A stretch of 21,243 nucleotides of DNA from Silene noctiflora. Taxonomy: Eukaryota; Streptophyta; Magnoliopsida; Caryophyllales; Caryophyllaceae. Positions 8,984-20,500 of the stretch are shown piece by piece (position 1 is the first letter of the stretch; each line of letters starts with the position of its first letter). A program made the position numbers and the translations under genes. The notes beneath the pieces were generated by a model. It was not told the DNA's origin, did not search any database, and worked only from the letters and a program-made list of their open reading frames with translations. The stretch covers positions 175,297 through 196,539 of the forward strand of contig VHZZ01000461.1 of the NCBI GenBank assembly GCA_009801015.1, written 5' to 3'.

Positions 8984-11900
8984 TCATATATCCCATCTCT
9001 TCTTCACCCGAAACATCAAAACTGAAGATTTAATGTCATCTTGAGGTACTTGAAGCATGAACTGAACTTTCATTTTCATGGGTGCGGTTTTGGCTTTTCC
9101 GGCTTCATCTCCAACCTGGAAAAAGAGCATTTACGTGTTGAGCATTCATCCATTTTCTAACTAAGGAAATAATCCAAATCGTTAAATTGCTCAAAAGAGT
9201 ATTTCTATATCACTGTTGATATGCACAAGGAAATGTTTAAAAAAGGGTTGATAAAAGAGAACTAAATCAGAAAATAACAACCGTTCGTCCTGCCTTATAA
9301 AGGTTCAGTTTCATGAACAAACAAAAGAGAATCCACGTTCTACTCAAACAAGAAATAATTGACAATGGTTTCAACATAGAAATGTAAGCCAATTCTTTAA
9401 TATCCCAACAATCATCGAGCAATATCATACAAAGACACACATCAAAACCCACAAGGCTTTATCAATGGATTACGAATCAGACATCCCATATAAGATTCCA
9501 GACATGTATCCATGGTCAGAACTAGAAGGCAACTTATTAGTTACTCCATTAAATCTCAATATGTCTGCCATTCATTTATATTGTTCAACTGCCGACACGA
9601 GGACTAGTTGCTCGCTTAAATCTCAACATATTTGCCATTCACTGATACCGTTCTGATATCATTCTCAAAATAATAAACTGAACAAAAGATATCACATTAC
9701 TTACCCAAAGCGACGCCCAGCCCAATCTGATCTCAGAGTCGTATCCGGCTTTGAACTTATAATCCTTGCCAGATGTATGCTTGTACACCGTACTCCAATA
9801 GTTTGAATCAAAATTGTACCAGTAACTGGAAGCATAAATTTCATGGCAAACTTCAGAAATTTGGTATAGCTTTAGATGCATATTCAAACAGGGTGAAGGA
9901 CAGTGGACTATTCTCCCGGCTGAAAATGTCAAAAGTTGCACATCCATCCCTAGAAATCATCCTCTAAAATTAGAAAGAAGACGGAATTTAACCTTAATTT
10001 GTCTGAGGGACTAAAGCGCCGTTTAAATGCACATGACACTGCATTTGAAGGTAAGGAAATGCTCGGTATGAAAGACATTTCATCATCCTGCATGAATTTC
10101 AAAGATTCAAATCAGCACTACTTAAGTACTTATAAGCTGAAAGCAACTAGCATACTGCATAAGCAACACAAAAACAAGTAAGTGTCGTAGCAATTCAGAG
10201 TTCGTCAGATTCTACCACAAAGCCGCTACAGCAACATGTCTGTAGGAGGTGACCGTAAAGTCTAAAGTCATAAACTGATATTGCACAAAAATGGAGATAC
10301 TAGAAAGCACACCTTGTAGGAGTATCTCAGATTCAAATTTTCATCTTTGTACAGAGCGGTGCAAGATCCATTAAGAATAGAACCTTTCACGACACCATTT
10401 ACTGACAAAATTCTCTTCACTTCTTCATCCTCTTTCTCCTCTACCGACACTTCACCACAAGGAAATTTCAAAGTTGCCCTCGGCTACAAAACAAGAGCAA
10501 ACAAGGACCTCAGCACTAAGAAAAAAAAAACATCAACACAAAAGGGAACACTCATATTGAGGTACTCCCTCTTCCTACGACATTTCATGCGGAGGTTGAG
10601 GAAGAAGGTGTAATATATTCTCATAATTCAAGAAAAATGCAGAAACGATACTAATCAATTATAAAATGCTAAATTGATGCATGGTCATGTGACCACATTA
10701 ACTTTGAGGATGTAAATGTCATCATGATTCATGAACTTAGAGGAAATGTGAATAACACCACCCGTGCATATGACAGGTATGCTACATTTTGGCTCAAAAC
10801 AACCCAAGATGCAGCCACACGTGACGAAGCACACCTTAGAGAAGCATGTCATGACAACATCACGACACATCACCAGCATGTCAAGGGCGACAAGGCTCTG
10901 GATACAAGAGCCCTTGACAACATGGACCTTTGGATCTAGTTACTCTAGTACTCATTAACACAGTGATAGCCGCCCACCATAATGTATTTTAGAAGGATTA
11001 TTTATTTCTTTGCATGTTATTCATATATTGAGGAGATAAATAGAAGGATAATACTACGTATTCCATAACTGAAACAAGCTCATGAATTTGGTCAAGGAGA
11101 ATTTAAAATAGACTAACTCACCAAACCAATGGATGGAACTGGAGATGCCAGCTCAACTTGATATCCAGGATCAGAAAGATTCGCTACCAATGTAACTTCT
11201 CCCTGTTGTGCCTGAATAAGAAAGGCGATATGGGATACAATAATAGAATGTTAAACACCGGTGTCGATATCAACAAATAGATGTACACGCACTTGTTAAA
11301 AAAAGAAGAAAAAGATGTACACTCCAAAACAATACAAGAGAGGGTTTAAAATTTAAATAACAACCGTGTCTGAGTCTCTGATATAACTTCTACCCTTTTC
11401 TACTGATATTTAATGCATATCCCGTAAAACAAATATCATCTCATTGCCACCATCAACTTTTCACGTTAATTGGAGAGAACAAAAGAGACATAGAAAGGCA
11501 CAGAAACCTTTGAATTATGGGCAGCTCTGAGCTGCAGTCCTGAACCAACATGAAATGAACCTTTAACTTCAACATTCTTCTCTTTCAAATAATATTGGGC
11601 AGAGAAGTTCCTTGTGAACAGCCCAACCTGAGGTCTATACATTTCGTTCTTCCCGTTATTCTGGTTTAATTAGCGTAATGACTTGTCAAATGCCTGGAAA
11701 ACTCAAACTGGATATCTACTATACCACTTACAGAAGACTCGTGCATTTAACCCCTCCGTTTTCCCAAGTTTTCAATGTGTTACATGAGCATTTCCTAAAT
11801 ACAACATGTAGGTGCTGCAAATTTATAGAAATAAATTGGTTTGTTCCTTGCTCTGTGTTTCACTTTCAGCTATCGCAAAAAAAAATTGTCATATAAATGC

Positions 11901-13173
11901 ATGTTTGCCTAATTCAATTCATTCCTAAATCTCAACAAATTCAAAACAACATACATCAATAAATATTTCCACACAATCAAAAAGTCAAATCTAAGAACAA
12001 AACAAAATAAACCTTGAAATTGAGTGATTTACTCATTCATAACCTTCGAAATATCATATCAACAGTCAAATATAGGATGCATATTTACCTAATCCAATCC
12101 ATTTCTAAATCAACAAAAATTCAACACAACTGAAAACATCTAAACCAAAACTAAAACGAAATAAACCTCAAGATCATAAGCGAGGTAGCTACAAGTGAAC
12201 ACAACATCAACATTGCATACAATAATCTCATACTGCTCAATTTTACACAGGAAAACATCCTCCAAAACAAATTTCATCTAACATCAGATTAAGTAATTCG
12301 TTTTTTCTTACTCTTCGAATCATCATAATTACAATCAGGATGCATGTTTACCTAATTCAATTCATTTTTAACCTCAACAAATCTGATTCAATTCGTTTTT
12401 AGAACAAAAATTCGAACAAAAGAAAACGAACCGAAATAAACCTAAGATCATGAGCAGCATTGAGCTTCAGATTAATTAATTCACTTATTCGTAATCTCTG
12501 AATTATCATAATAACAATCAGGATGCATGTTTACCTAATTCAATTCATTTCTAAACCTCAACATACATCAACAACTCTCCACCGGAAACTGCAATCAAAT
12601 TTCAACAATCAACACAGTGCAAACTAACAACAAAACAAAATTATCCTCTTCGAATTATCGTAATTTCAATCAGGATACATGTTCACCTAATTCAATCAAA
12701 TTTCAACAATAAAAACACGAAAATAACAATAAAACAAAATAAAACGAATCGAATTAAACCTTAAGATCATGAGCAGCATTAATCTTCAAATTAGGTCCAA
12801 CATCAAAGAATCCATTAAACAACGCATTCCTCTCAACGACGTCGTAATGAACATTAAGATGCTTCGTAACAAGAGACACCTGAGGTTCAACAACCTCACC
12901 AACAGAAGTATTCCGAAACGAGAGCTTGAGCTTAGCGAGTCCATCAAAGAGCTTAGAAGACACCTTATGGAAGAACAGTGAAGTATCGCTGTCGAACTCG
13001 GTGGTGAGTCGAATCGGAGGACGGCGGCGGATGACGGAGCACGGCGGAGGAGACGGCGATGTTTGCGGCGGTTGAGGTGGTGGTGGAGAGTGTGGTTGGA
13101 TGGCGGATGGGCCGGGGAATAGGATTACGGATGGTGATGCGGTGGGGGATGGTGGTTGTTCGGTGGTTGTCAT
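8984..13173 (-). CDS. OEP37: Chloroplast outer envelope pore protein 37 (OEP37), seven exons, 380 aa
   Basis: OEP37 is a beta-barrel, cation-selective channel of the plastid outer envelope. Minus-strand exons are 12760-13173, 11508-11627, 11122-11211, 10313-10483, 9993-10087, 9705-9825 and 8984-9115, joining to 1143 bp without a stop. Residues 1-60 are Pro-rich and show no obvious transit peptide, as usual for outer-envelope barrels. Conserved blocks follow in order: TTEFDSDTSLFFHKVSSKL, AAHDLK, AQQGEV then SPVPSIGL, FPCGEVSVEEKEDEEVKR then LSVNG, SISLPSNA then AFKRRFSPSDKL, YWYNFDSNYWSTVYKHTSGK, YDSEIRLGWASLWVGDE and MKMKVQFMLQVPQDD. The protein ends FRVKKRWDI, strongly diagnostic. Exon 2 (residues 139-178) is a diverged copy of the end of exon 1. 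Without it the product is 340 aa, close to the length I recall for known OEP37 proteins. The start is the first ATG of the Pro-rich frame. Identification is secure. Confidence 0.93.
10484..11121. other. OEP37 intron between exons 3 and 4, no feature identified
   Basis: This 638-bp intron has a less AT-rich stretch, 10760-10940, with open frames on both strands. None has a recognised domain or a likely start context. It could be a fragment of an unidentified transposon. Confidence 0.35.
11508..11627 (-). other. OEP37: OEP37 exon 2: duplicated, in-frame 40-codon cassette exon
   Basis: The exon is 120 bp in phase 0-0, between an acceptor CCTCAG and a donor AAG|GTTTCT. It reads 40 codons from VGLFTRNFSAQYYL to LQLRAAHNSK. 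Aligned without gaps to the last 40 codons of exon 1 (VSLVTKHLNVHYDV to LKINAAHDLK), about 15 positions are identical: V1, L3, T5, Y12, E16, N18, G23, F25, V27, G28, L31, A35, A36, H37 and K40. The acceptor bases CCTCAG match the CCT CAG (Pro-Gln) codons preceding the repeat in exon 1. Including or skipping the exon keeps the frame. It reads open throughout, so it is probably used, but I cannot show expression. Confidence 0.8.
11880..12790. repeat. Decayed tandem array in OEP37 intron 1, with relics of the exon 1 end
   Basis: A block near AGGATGCATGTTTACCTAAT then TCAATTCATT recurs at about 11897, 12074, 12337, 12519 and 12672. A second block, AAATAAACCT followed by a degenerate AAGATCATGAGCAGC, recurs at about 12006, 12156 and 12432 and matches the true exon 1 end at 12746-12790. 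The copy at 12441-12475 differs from the exon end by one gap and three substitutions over about 34 bases. Unit length varies from about 150 to 310 bp. The units read as repeated duplications of the exon-end/intron-start boundary. Confidence 0.7.
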
Positions 13174-13338
13174 GGTGGAGAGAGAAAAAGGGATTTTTTG
13201 TGGCGGAGATATTTTTGGATGGTTTTTTGAGTGAGGTGTGGACGTGTGAGGTGGGTGAGAGTTGAGTGAGTGAATGGTTTTTTTGTTTTTTCTTTTAAAA
13301 AAATAAACTGTGTAATTTAAAAAATAATAAAAATTATT
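13174..13338 (-). promoter_or_regulatory. Compressed OEP37 5' region between tRNA-Ile and the start codon
   Basis: Only 165 bp separate the tRNA 3' end from the OEP37 ATG. On the minus strand this stretch must hold the tRNA terminator and the OEP37 leader, and perhaps its core promoter. The part nearest the ATG is a CT-rich leader on the coding strand. No clear TATA box is visible. Confidence 0.4.
13310..13337 (-). terminator. RNA polymerase III terminator of tRNA-Ile
   Basis: Immediately 3' of the tRNA the minus strand has TTTTT, then TTATT and TTTTTT. A run of four or more T on the coding strand is the standard Pol III stop signal. Confidence 0.7.
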
Positions 13339-13411
13339 GGCCTATACAGGTCTCGAACCTGCGACCTTCGCGTTATTAGCACGACGCTCTAACCAACTGA
13401 GCTAATAGGCC
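13339..13411 (-). tRNA. tRNA-Ile (anticodon AAU)
   Basis: The 73-nt minus-strand sequence folds as a cloverleaf. The acceptor arms GGCCTAT and ATAGGCC pair perfectly. The D arm TAGCTCAGTTGGTTAGA doubles as the A box. The anticodon loop GCTAATAAC has AAT at the anticodon, and GGTTCGAGACC is the T arm and B box. No intron and no encoded CCA, as expected for a nuclear gene. AAU is modified to IAU and reads Ile codons. A plastid or mitochondrial tRNA-Ile would have GAU or CAU, so this is a cytosolic tRNA gene. A Pol III T-run follows. Confidence 0.97.
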
Positions 13412-14500
13412 TTTGTTGATTTAAAACTGTCAGTTTTAGACTATTATATTTATACATTATTATAGTTTCCTTTTTAACAATAGAATTCATTTGGATTTTG
13501 GTTCTCATTCAGATTTAGAATTACCATATTTTTCGTTGCATAGTCAAGTTATTAACATATTGTTTGGTTTAAATCCGATATCCAGTTAAATACTACCCTT
13601 GTTTTTGAGTTACTTTGCATTATTATAACGTACATTCTAATATCTCACTTGTATTCCATTTCATCCATGTAATTATCCCGCTTTACTCACCTGCCGACTG
13701 CATCATCATATGAGGTCCTTATTTTTTTATGTTTATACTTTTTTTATGAAACGAGGGGGGTACACTCTTGCGGTATAATCTAGACATTGACATAAATAAA
13801 TTAAAGTTTCAGAATAAACTCGTCTAATATTTGAGAGAAAAATATAGGCAACAATTGTTCTAAGAAAGAAGGCAGGTCACTTCAGCACGAAAGTTCACAT
13901 AGCTATGTATGGATGTCGAGTTACGAACGCGTGTTCAGTAGTTCACAAATCAATTTTTAGAGCCAATAAGTCTTGCTTACAGGCGTTGTAACTTACTCTG
14001 TAAGAGGGAGGGGTGGAAAACACCATCACCCCCAAAGAAATGTTGGTTTGGATGGTTTTATACTCCCGTGGTAAATTATTCTCGTTTACAACGGTTGTAA
14101 ACAAGAATTTGTGTTTTAGAGGAGTATGGGCTGAGTTAACATCGATCGAGTCTAGAGATCAGTGACTCGTTGGGAAGCTGTGAAGAGAGCATTATTACAT
14201 GAGAAAGACTTGTACAACAAAGACTTGCATTCCATTGACCACCGTTCAGTCATTCATTCACATATTTCTACATGTATGAGACCCAAGTTACTTGGTTTTA
14301 CTTTCTACATTTCTTCGTCGGCACAACAAATGAGTTTGATACATATCTATTCCGGGAAATAAGCCACTCGATAACATGGAGGCACACAAATAGAACTCGC
14401 TAAAGTTTCCCCCCTCGAAGCACTCGGCACACGGGCACACGATGACTTAGTAAGCACACAAATTCTGAAACCAAATGTGCAAAAGTATTTTGGGCTTGAG
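13412..14500. other. Intergenic region between tRNA-Ile and LARP6, no gene seen
   Basis: About 1.1 kb, AT-rich at the left. It includes the upstream flank of the tRNA gene and the 3'UTR of LARP6 on the minus strand. The open frames at 14162-14362 and 14347-14616 show no domains; the latter overlaps the last LARP6 exon in another frame. No repeat family was recognised. Confidence 0.5.
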
Positions 14501-17500
14501 TTAAGCAGCAGGAACAGTAAGGGGTTTCCCTCGACCCAATGAGAATCCTCGGGTGCCATCAGGCATTCGAGGTCCAGGAGGCGGCTGCTTGGCAACACCA
14601 ACAACTGGCTGCTCACCGTTACTTGTCCTGTTATTCTGATGGTGATGATTATGATTGTTGTTATGACCCCTTCCTCGCCCTTTTCCTTTGCCCCGATTCC
14701 GGCTCTTTTTCTGTCCTCCCTCTTTCTCCATGCTTTGTTCGTCTCCCTGTGAGAACAAACAATGACAAATTTTGAAAAAGAGATGAAACAAACATGTTAA
14801 ACCAGGGCATCTACTTGGATAGTTGGATGCCCCATCGCCTGAGAGTTTACAAATGGATGAGCATGGGGTATGTGAGCTAGCTCAACGGGTAAAGTCATTA
14901 AGTGGTAGTACTCATAACCGGCGTCTAAACTCGGCAAAATGGAAACTGACCTTGTGGCTCCTTTTACAACAAAAAAACATGGATGTGCATGGGGTATGTG
15001 AGCTAGCTTAACGGGTAAAGTCATTAAGTGATAGTACTCATAACCGGCATCAATACTGGGCAAAATGGAAACTGACCTTGTGGCTCTCTTAACAACAACA
15101 AAAAATCGATTGCATCACGTAAGAGACAAAAAAGTCAGCTATTGGACCAAAAGATGATCGCTAAAAGAAGCCAAGTGGACATTGACACGAACATTTAATA
15201 CTAGAGAGGATGTTCAAAAAGCTCAATCCAAAATAACTATCAGGATTCAAAGAAAGCTACCTAAAATACTGGATAAACAGCATACTTGTACGAAAAGAGA
15301 AAAATATGCACATCAGTTTATGAATTTTACGAAGCAGTCATTAACTTGAAATAAGTTGTACAATAAAGCCAGCAAATACAACTAATCAGATGTGTTTGTC
15401 TCCATCAGATAGCCATTTAATATAGTGATAGCCGAAAAATACTTACATGTTCGGGAGATTGGCCACCAGTCTCAGCAGTAATATGTTCTGTTGGTTTCTC
15501 ATTTTGGTTCAGCTCCGAAGTGGAAATAGATACTTCTTCACAGTTTACTTCGCCATCATTGCCTGCTTTCTTCGCTTGTCTTTGGCCAGGCTTCAACTAA
15601 AGCAAGAAATAATGGGAAAAGAAGGGAATATATATGGATCAAATGGAAATCATCATAATATAAAAAGCGTATTAATTCCACTTAAAATAAATTACCTATT
15701 TAACGATCTAACAAACATGTAGAATAACGGGTTACAACATTGTCCTTTTAAGGAAAAAACAATCACACTTTTGAGGTTTTCAACTGTGTGTCTCATTAGC
15801 TGATTTACAAAGGACCCAACAACCAAGTTACTGCAAGTCTGCAACACATTGGTCCATTTGTAGCTAATGAACAGTCCCTGAAGTTTTCAAGGGTAATAAT
15901 CAAACAATTAATCTGCAAGAATAACCCACACCAAAGTTCAAGTTTTCTGGGATTAAGTTCTGGGATGGATTTTCTCACCAAATAACCCACATTTAGAAAT
16001 AAATATACCAACATAACAAAAAACCTTCAAAGGAAATAAGCAAATAGATGATTTGGATGTGAAGAGCGTATACCACTTGTTTCAGAAGTGGACGAACTCT
16101 TAGGCCATTCCTCCAGCTATCCTCAACATTCAGCTCTGCAATCTGAAAGAAAAACAAAATTTTCACCATTTCTACTCAATATCCTTTCAAGGAAAGGAAT
16201 TATTTAGGGGAAAAAACATTTCAATGAGAACAACAGAAATATAGAAATCGCAAAAGGAAACCAAATCCATACCGCTTTCTCAGCTAGCTCAACTGATTCA
16301 TATTCCACAAAAGCATGCAACTGCACAACAGACAAAATTGTTGTCTATTAGGACACACAATAACAGCCATCACATCCACAATACAAGTTTCATTAGTTCT
16401 AACTATTCCAGTGTAATTAGCCTCCTCAGCTTATTTGTTTCGTTCACTTCAAGGATATCAGATACTGAAATAAAATGTCATGTCCATTCGTTTCAACTAT
16501 TTTTTAATATTTAGAATGATAATCAGCTAACACCACACACCAGAGCACAATTCAATTCATTTCTTTAGCACTATAAATCCAATCACTACTTCAGTAAACT
16601 CAGTTCTAAAATTCAATTCTAAGCTAAAAGGGATGGGGTGATGAGGACGGTGTTTAATGTCGCCCATTCTGCCGCGCCAATTTTTTTGTATAAAATTCAT
16701 CAGTTGTGGAAAATTTTAATCATAAGAACATCATGACCAGCCACCATAACACAACGACAAACGGAGAACTAAAAGTCAAGGTTAATTACCCTCACCCCAA
16801 AAAAAAAAAAGAAAATAAAACAGAAGGAAAGAGCTGAACTAACAAACTGCCCTTGTATAGAACAGCAACGACTCAATAAAGCAAGGACAAACTACAAACA
16901 TGTTACTTTGTCACAGCTGAGCATAGTACTTTCCGCTTACCTTATTGTTGTAAGGATAATTGTCAGTTTTTGATGACCTAGATGCTGAGGAAGCTCCATT
17001 ATTGGAAGGCTGAGGCTGACAGGTGCGAATAGACTTCACACTGAAGAAAAAACAGGGGACAAACGCTCAACTATGACCAAGAAATAGTATACCAAGCACC
17101 AATAACTCTATACCCTAATACACCAAAGAAGGACCCCTTTTCTTCTCTTCTTTTATCATATACTCCTACTTATATTTGCGGGCCTTCTACGGCAACATCT
17201 CTATCAATGTTAGCAGGGTAGATGGAAGGGTAAGTGAACCAAGATTCATCGTTGATGAAGCCTTAAACATCTTGTACCATGAAGTCTATAGTTCTATACT
17301 TCTATACACTACACATGCAATAGTTAGATAGAATGTACCTCCCAATAACTGAGAAAATCTTCATAAGATTTTGGTGGCAATGATCCTCTGGCAAATTTTC
17401 TGCCACAATGATGCGAGCCTACACAGGGAAAAAAAAGTATATGACGCATAAATGCATGTAGAAACGCAGAGTATTTCAAGATGCACAACATATAATATGG

Positions 17501-20500
17501 AACTGATAATTAATTATATAGTACTGTATATATGAGTAACACGGAAATATTCAAGCTTAATAGCGTACCTGCAGTTCTTCCATGTCAGAGCTAGTAAGAG
17601 GTTGCAGGCGCTTCACTTTCTTCCCATCTTCACTAACTGCCTGAAATGAAGGCCAGAATAAATTTGTGAGATGGCCAGAAACATTCTAGACTGCCAAAAC
17701 AGTATCAAGATGAGATATTTTACAAGATAGAAAAAACAACACTGCTCTCTCTCAGAAATTTCAAAGACACTAGCAAAGTTGCACATAAAGAGTACTCGCG
17801 AAAGAACGTACAAGTTTTGTTGAGTTTCTCAATACGGCTGCAAGCTGAGAATTACTGCTTATCAAGGCCTTAATCTTCTTAAAGGAGGCAACAACTGTCA
17901 ATGGAACTGCATATATAGTCACACAGAAGTCAAAATGGTATGACAATTCATCAAAGCAAGGAATAAATAAATAATATGACGTTCCTAAATAACACTCCTT
18001 CCGTCTCAACCGATTATTTACATTTTATTAAAATACTCCTCACAAATGAATAAAAGTGTAAAGAATCTGTTGAGGCGTAGGTAGTACATGATTATCCTCA
18101 TTGTCTCCCAAGAGGCACCTACCAAGGGATGGGGTCAAATATGTAAAATAAAGGTAAAATAAAAGGTTGAATGATCATACCAAATCCTTCGGGATCCTTG
18201 AAGATGAACTTTATAAGATGATCCGTAGTAGCCAAGTTCACATCACTGAAATAGTACTCCACCTACGTCACCATTTGTTAGGTCGTTAAAAGATATTCAG
18301 TAAAATAACTTATCATAAGTCTAGATTGAACTATGATTTAAAAAACAATGATTCAAGATCCGAAAGCAATAACTATCAGCACGAAATTTAAATTGTCAAG
18401 TATGCAACATGCAAAGAATTTCAAGATTAAGCCAGGAAACGCAGATGTTTAGTTTCAGTAAAGATTGTCCTTCACGTATATCTCATGATGAAATACACAC
18501 AACAAACGACTCTAAAGGCCTAGTTTGGATACCAAAAAAAATGGAGGGGGAGAGGAGTTTTTCCTCGAAATATTTTCTTTGCTGAAGGGAAAATAATTTA
18601 CCTTTCCTAAACTCTAAACCCTCCACCCCCATTTGATTATCCAAATAAAGAATATCGGCTCCCTCCAAATCCCTCCCTTTCACTTCCCTTCAAATTCATC
18701 TATCTAAACAAGGCCTAAATCTTCCCCCTATTACAGATTTACAGCCCAAATTATCCTTCCGTCCAGCATACTGAAGCTCGCATCTCAAGACACCTCTCTC
18801 CTTCAAACTAACAGGGGCACAGCACCTCTGCAGTTATGCTATCCAATACCACCAGGTGAAGAAATAAGTAGTTTAAGATGTTTGCATAAGCATGTCAAAC
18901 GGTGTTTCCGAAATTGCAAGCCACGCATCTCTTCCAGCAGCCTCCGTACATTGGTTGGCAAGATCGTGCTACTTACAATTCACGGTCTTGGCAAATTAAG
19001 AAAGTGGCAATTTACAAAGTTTCTGTGAAATGTATCGTATTATTTTTCCACACACCTTTTCACCTGCGTCTCATCAGAAGACGCTATACCTTTATTTTAT
19101 ATCTATCATTGGACCATAGTTAATTTCACTATTTCCTCAAATTATTTTTCAAGCTAGAGAATTCATGTTATTTAGTGAGTTGAATTTCAGTTTCTAGGCT
19201 TGAAATCTCACAATGTAGACAACTTAAAATGTAAACTACACCATGCAATTACGGTATAATAGAAATATAAAACCCCATCAATGATTACATTGAACTCCTA
19301 TACTCCATTACATTTAAACGCCACCGAACTAAATTTGTGAATCCCTTGGAAATAATTAGGCCATTACCAACAAGTTTCGACTATTCTACCCCTAAACATT
19401 ACACGTGATAAACCAAGCATTTACGGAATACCGTAAATCACTTGATCTTCAACCAGCCTCATATATTTCTGCAAATTCAGAGTCAACTTCTGAATCATGA
19501 AGCCACCTTGACCACCATCCTAAACTCATTCCTCTTTTTTCGCTGAAATGTAGTATACCGGGGAAATAATCTCCAACCAAAAAAATCACGCTTCCAATCA
19601 ATTAGTCAACTCAACAATCCCTCTGTCTCAATCATTTATTTACCTTCATTTAAAACACCCCTCGCAAAATACAAACAAGTGACTGAGACAGAGGGAGTAA
19701 TAACTAATAATCAACATACAAAGGCGTAAATCGAACAAAACCTACAAAAACAATCCTGATCACCATCCTAAACTCATTCCTGTTATCTTACCAGTTACCT
19801 AAATATTCATCCACCAACATTTGACCAATTCTTACAAATTAGTCAACACAATGTACGAAAATGCAGACAATAATCTTCTTCAACAACAACAACCAACACA
19901 TCCAATCTTTAAGTCAGCTCAACACACGCTCCATCCGTCTGTCTGAATCATCTATTTACCTTTAACTAAAATACGGCTCACGAAAAATAAACAATTGACC
20001 GGGACGGAGGGAGATAGTAATAATCACCATACTAAATTTAACTTAAATACGCCTGACGAAAAGTAAACAATTGACTGGGACGGAGCGAGTAATAATCAGC
20101 ATACTAAGACGAAATCGAACAAAACTTAGAAAGACGCACCTGATTAATCAACTTCTGCGCGGCCTCATCCGATAATCCATTAGTATTACTACTGCCATTA
20201 CCACTACCACCTTGATCCTTATCAACTTGACCACCTTGACTTGACCCCACGCCATCCACCTGCTTATTAATCTTCTTATACTGACGATCATTATTATTAC
20301 TCTGATTATTACTGTTATTGTTACTATGATGAACTTGATGGTGATGAATATGAGGGTGAGGGTGCGGAACACCGCGAACAGGAATCGGAATCGTCGGCGG
20401 GAACACATGTACCACCGCCGTAGGCGGCGGCGGAGGCGGCGGTACGATCATCGGCAACGGCGGCGACTGAGCCGGTTTCATCGGAACAAATTCCGGCGCT

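Noticed and set aside
10685-10958. Overlapping open frames on both strands in an OEP37 intron
   Set aside because: No recognisable domain, no start context or splice support, and they lie within a spliced intron. A transposon scrap remains possible.
11880-12790. CRISPR-like array in OEP37 intron 1
   Set aside because: The repeats are long, diverged and irregularly spaced, and this is a plant intron; the units derive from local duplication.
12769-13265. Plus-strand open frames opposite OEP37 exon 1
   Set aside because: They are antisense shadows; the minus-strand frame carries the family motifs and a correct splice donor.
14797-15063. Open frame with an internal protein repeat (DAGYEYYHLMTLP)
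   Set aside because: The protein repeat only reflects the tandem SINE-like units; there is no independent coding evidence.
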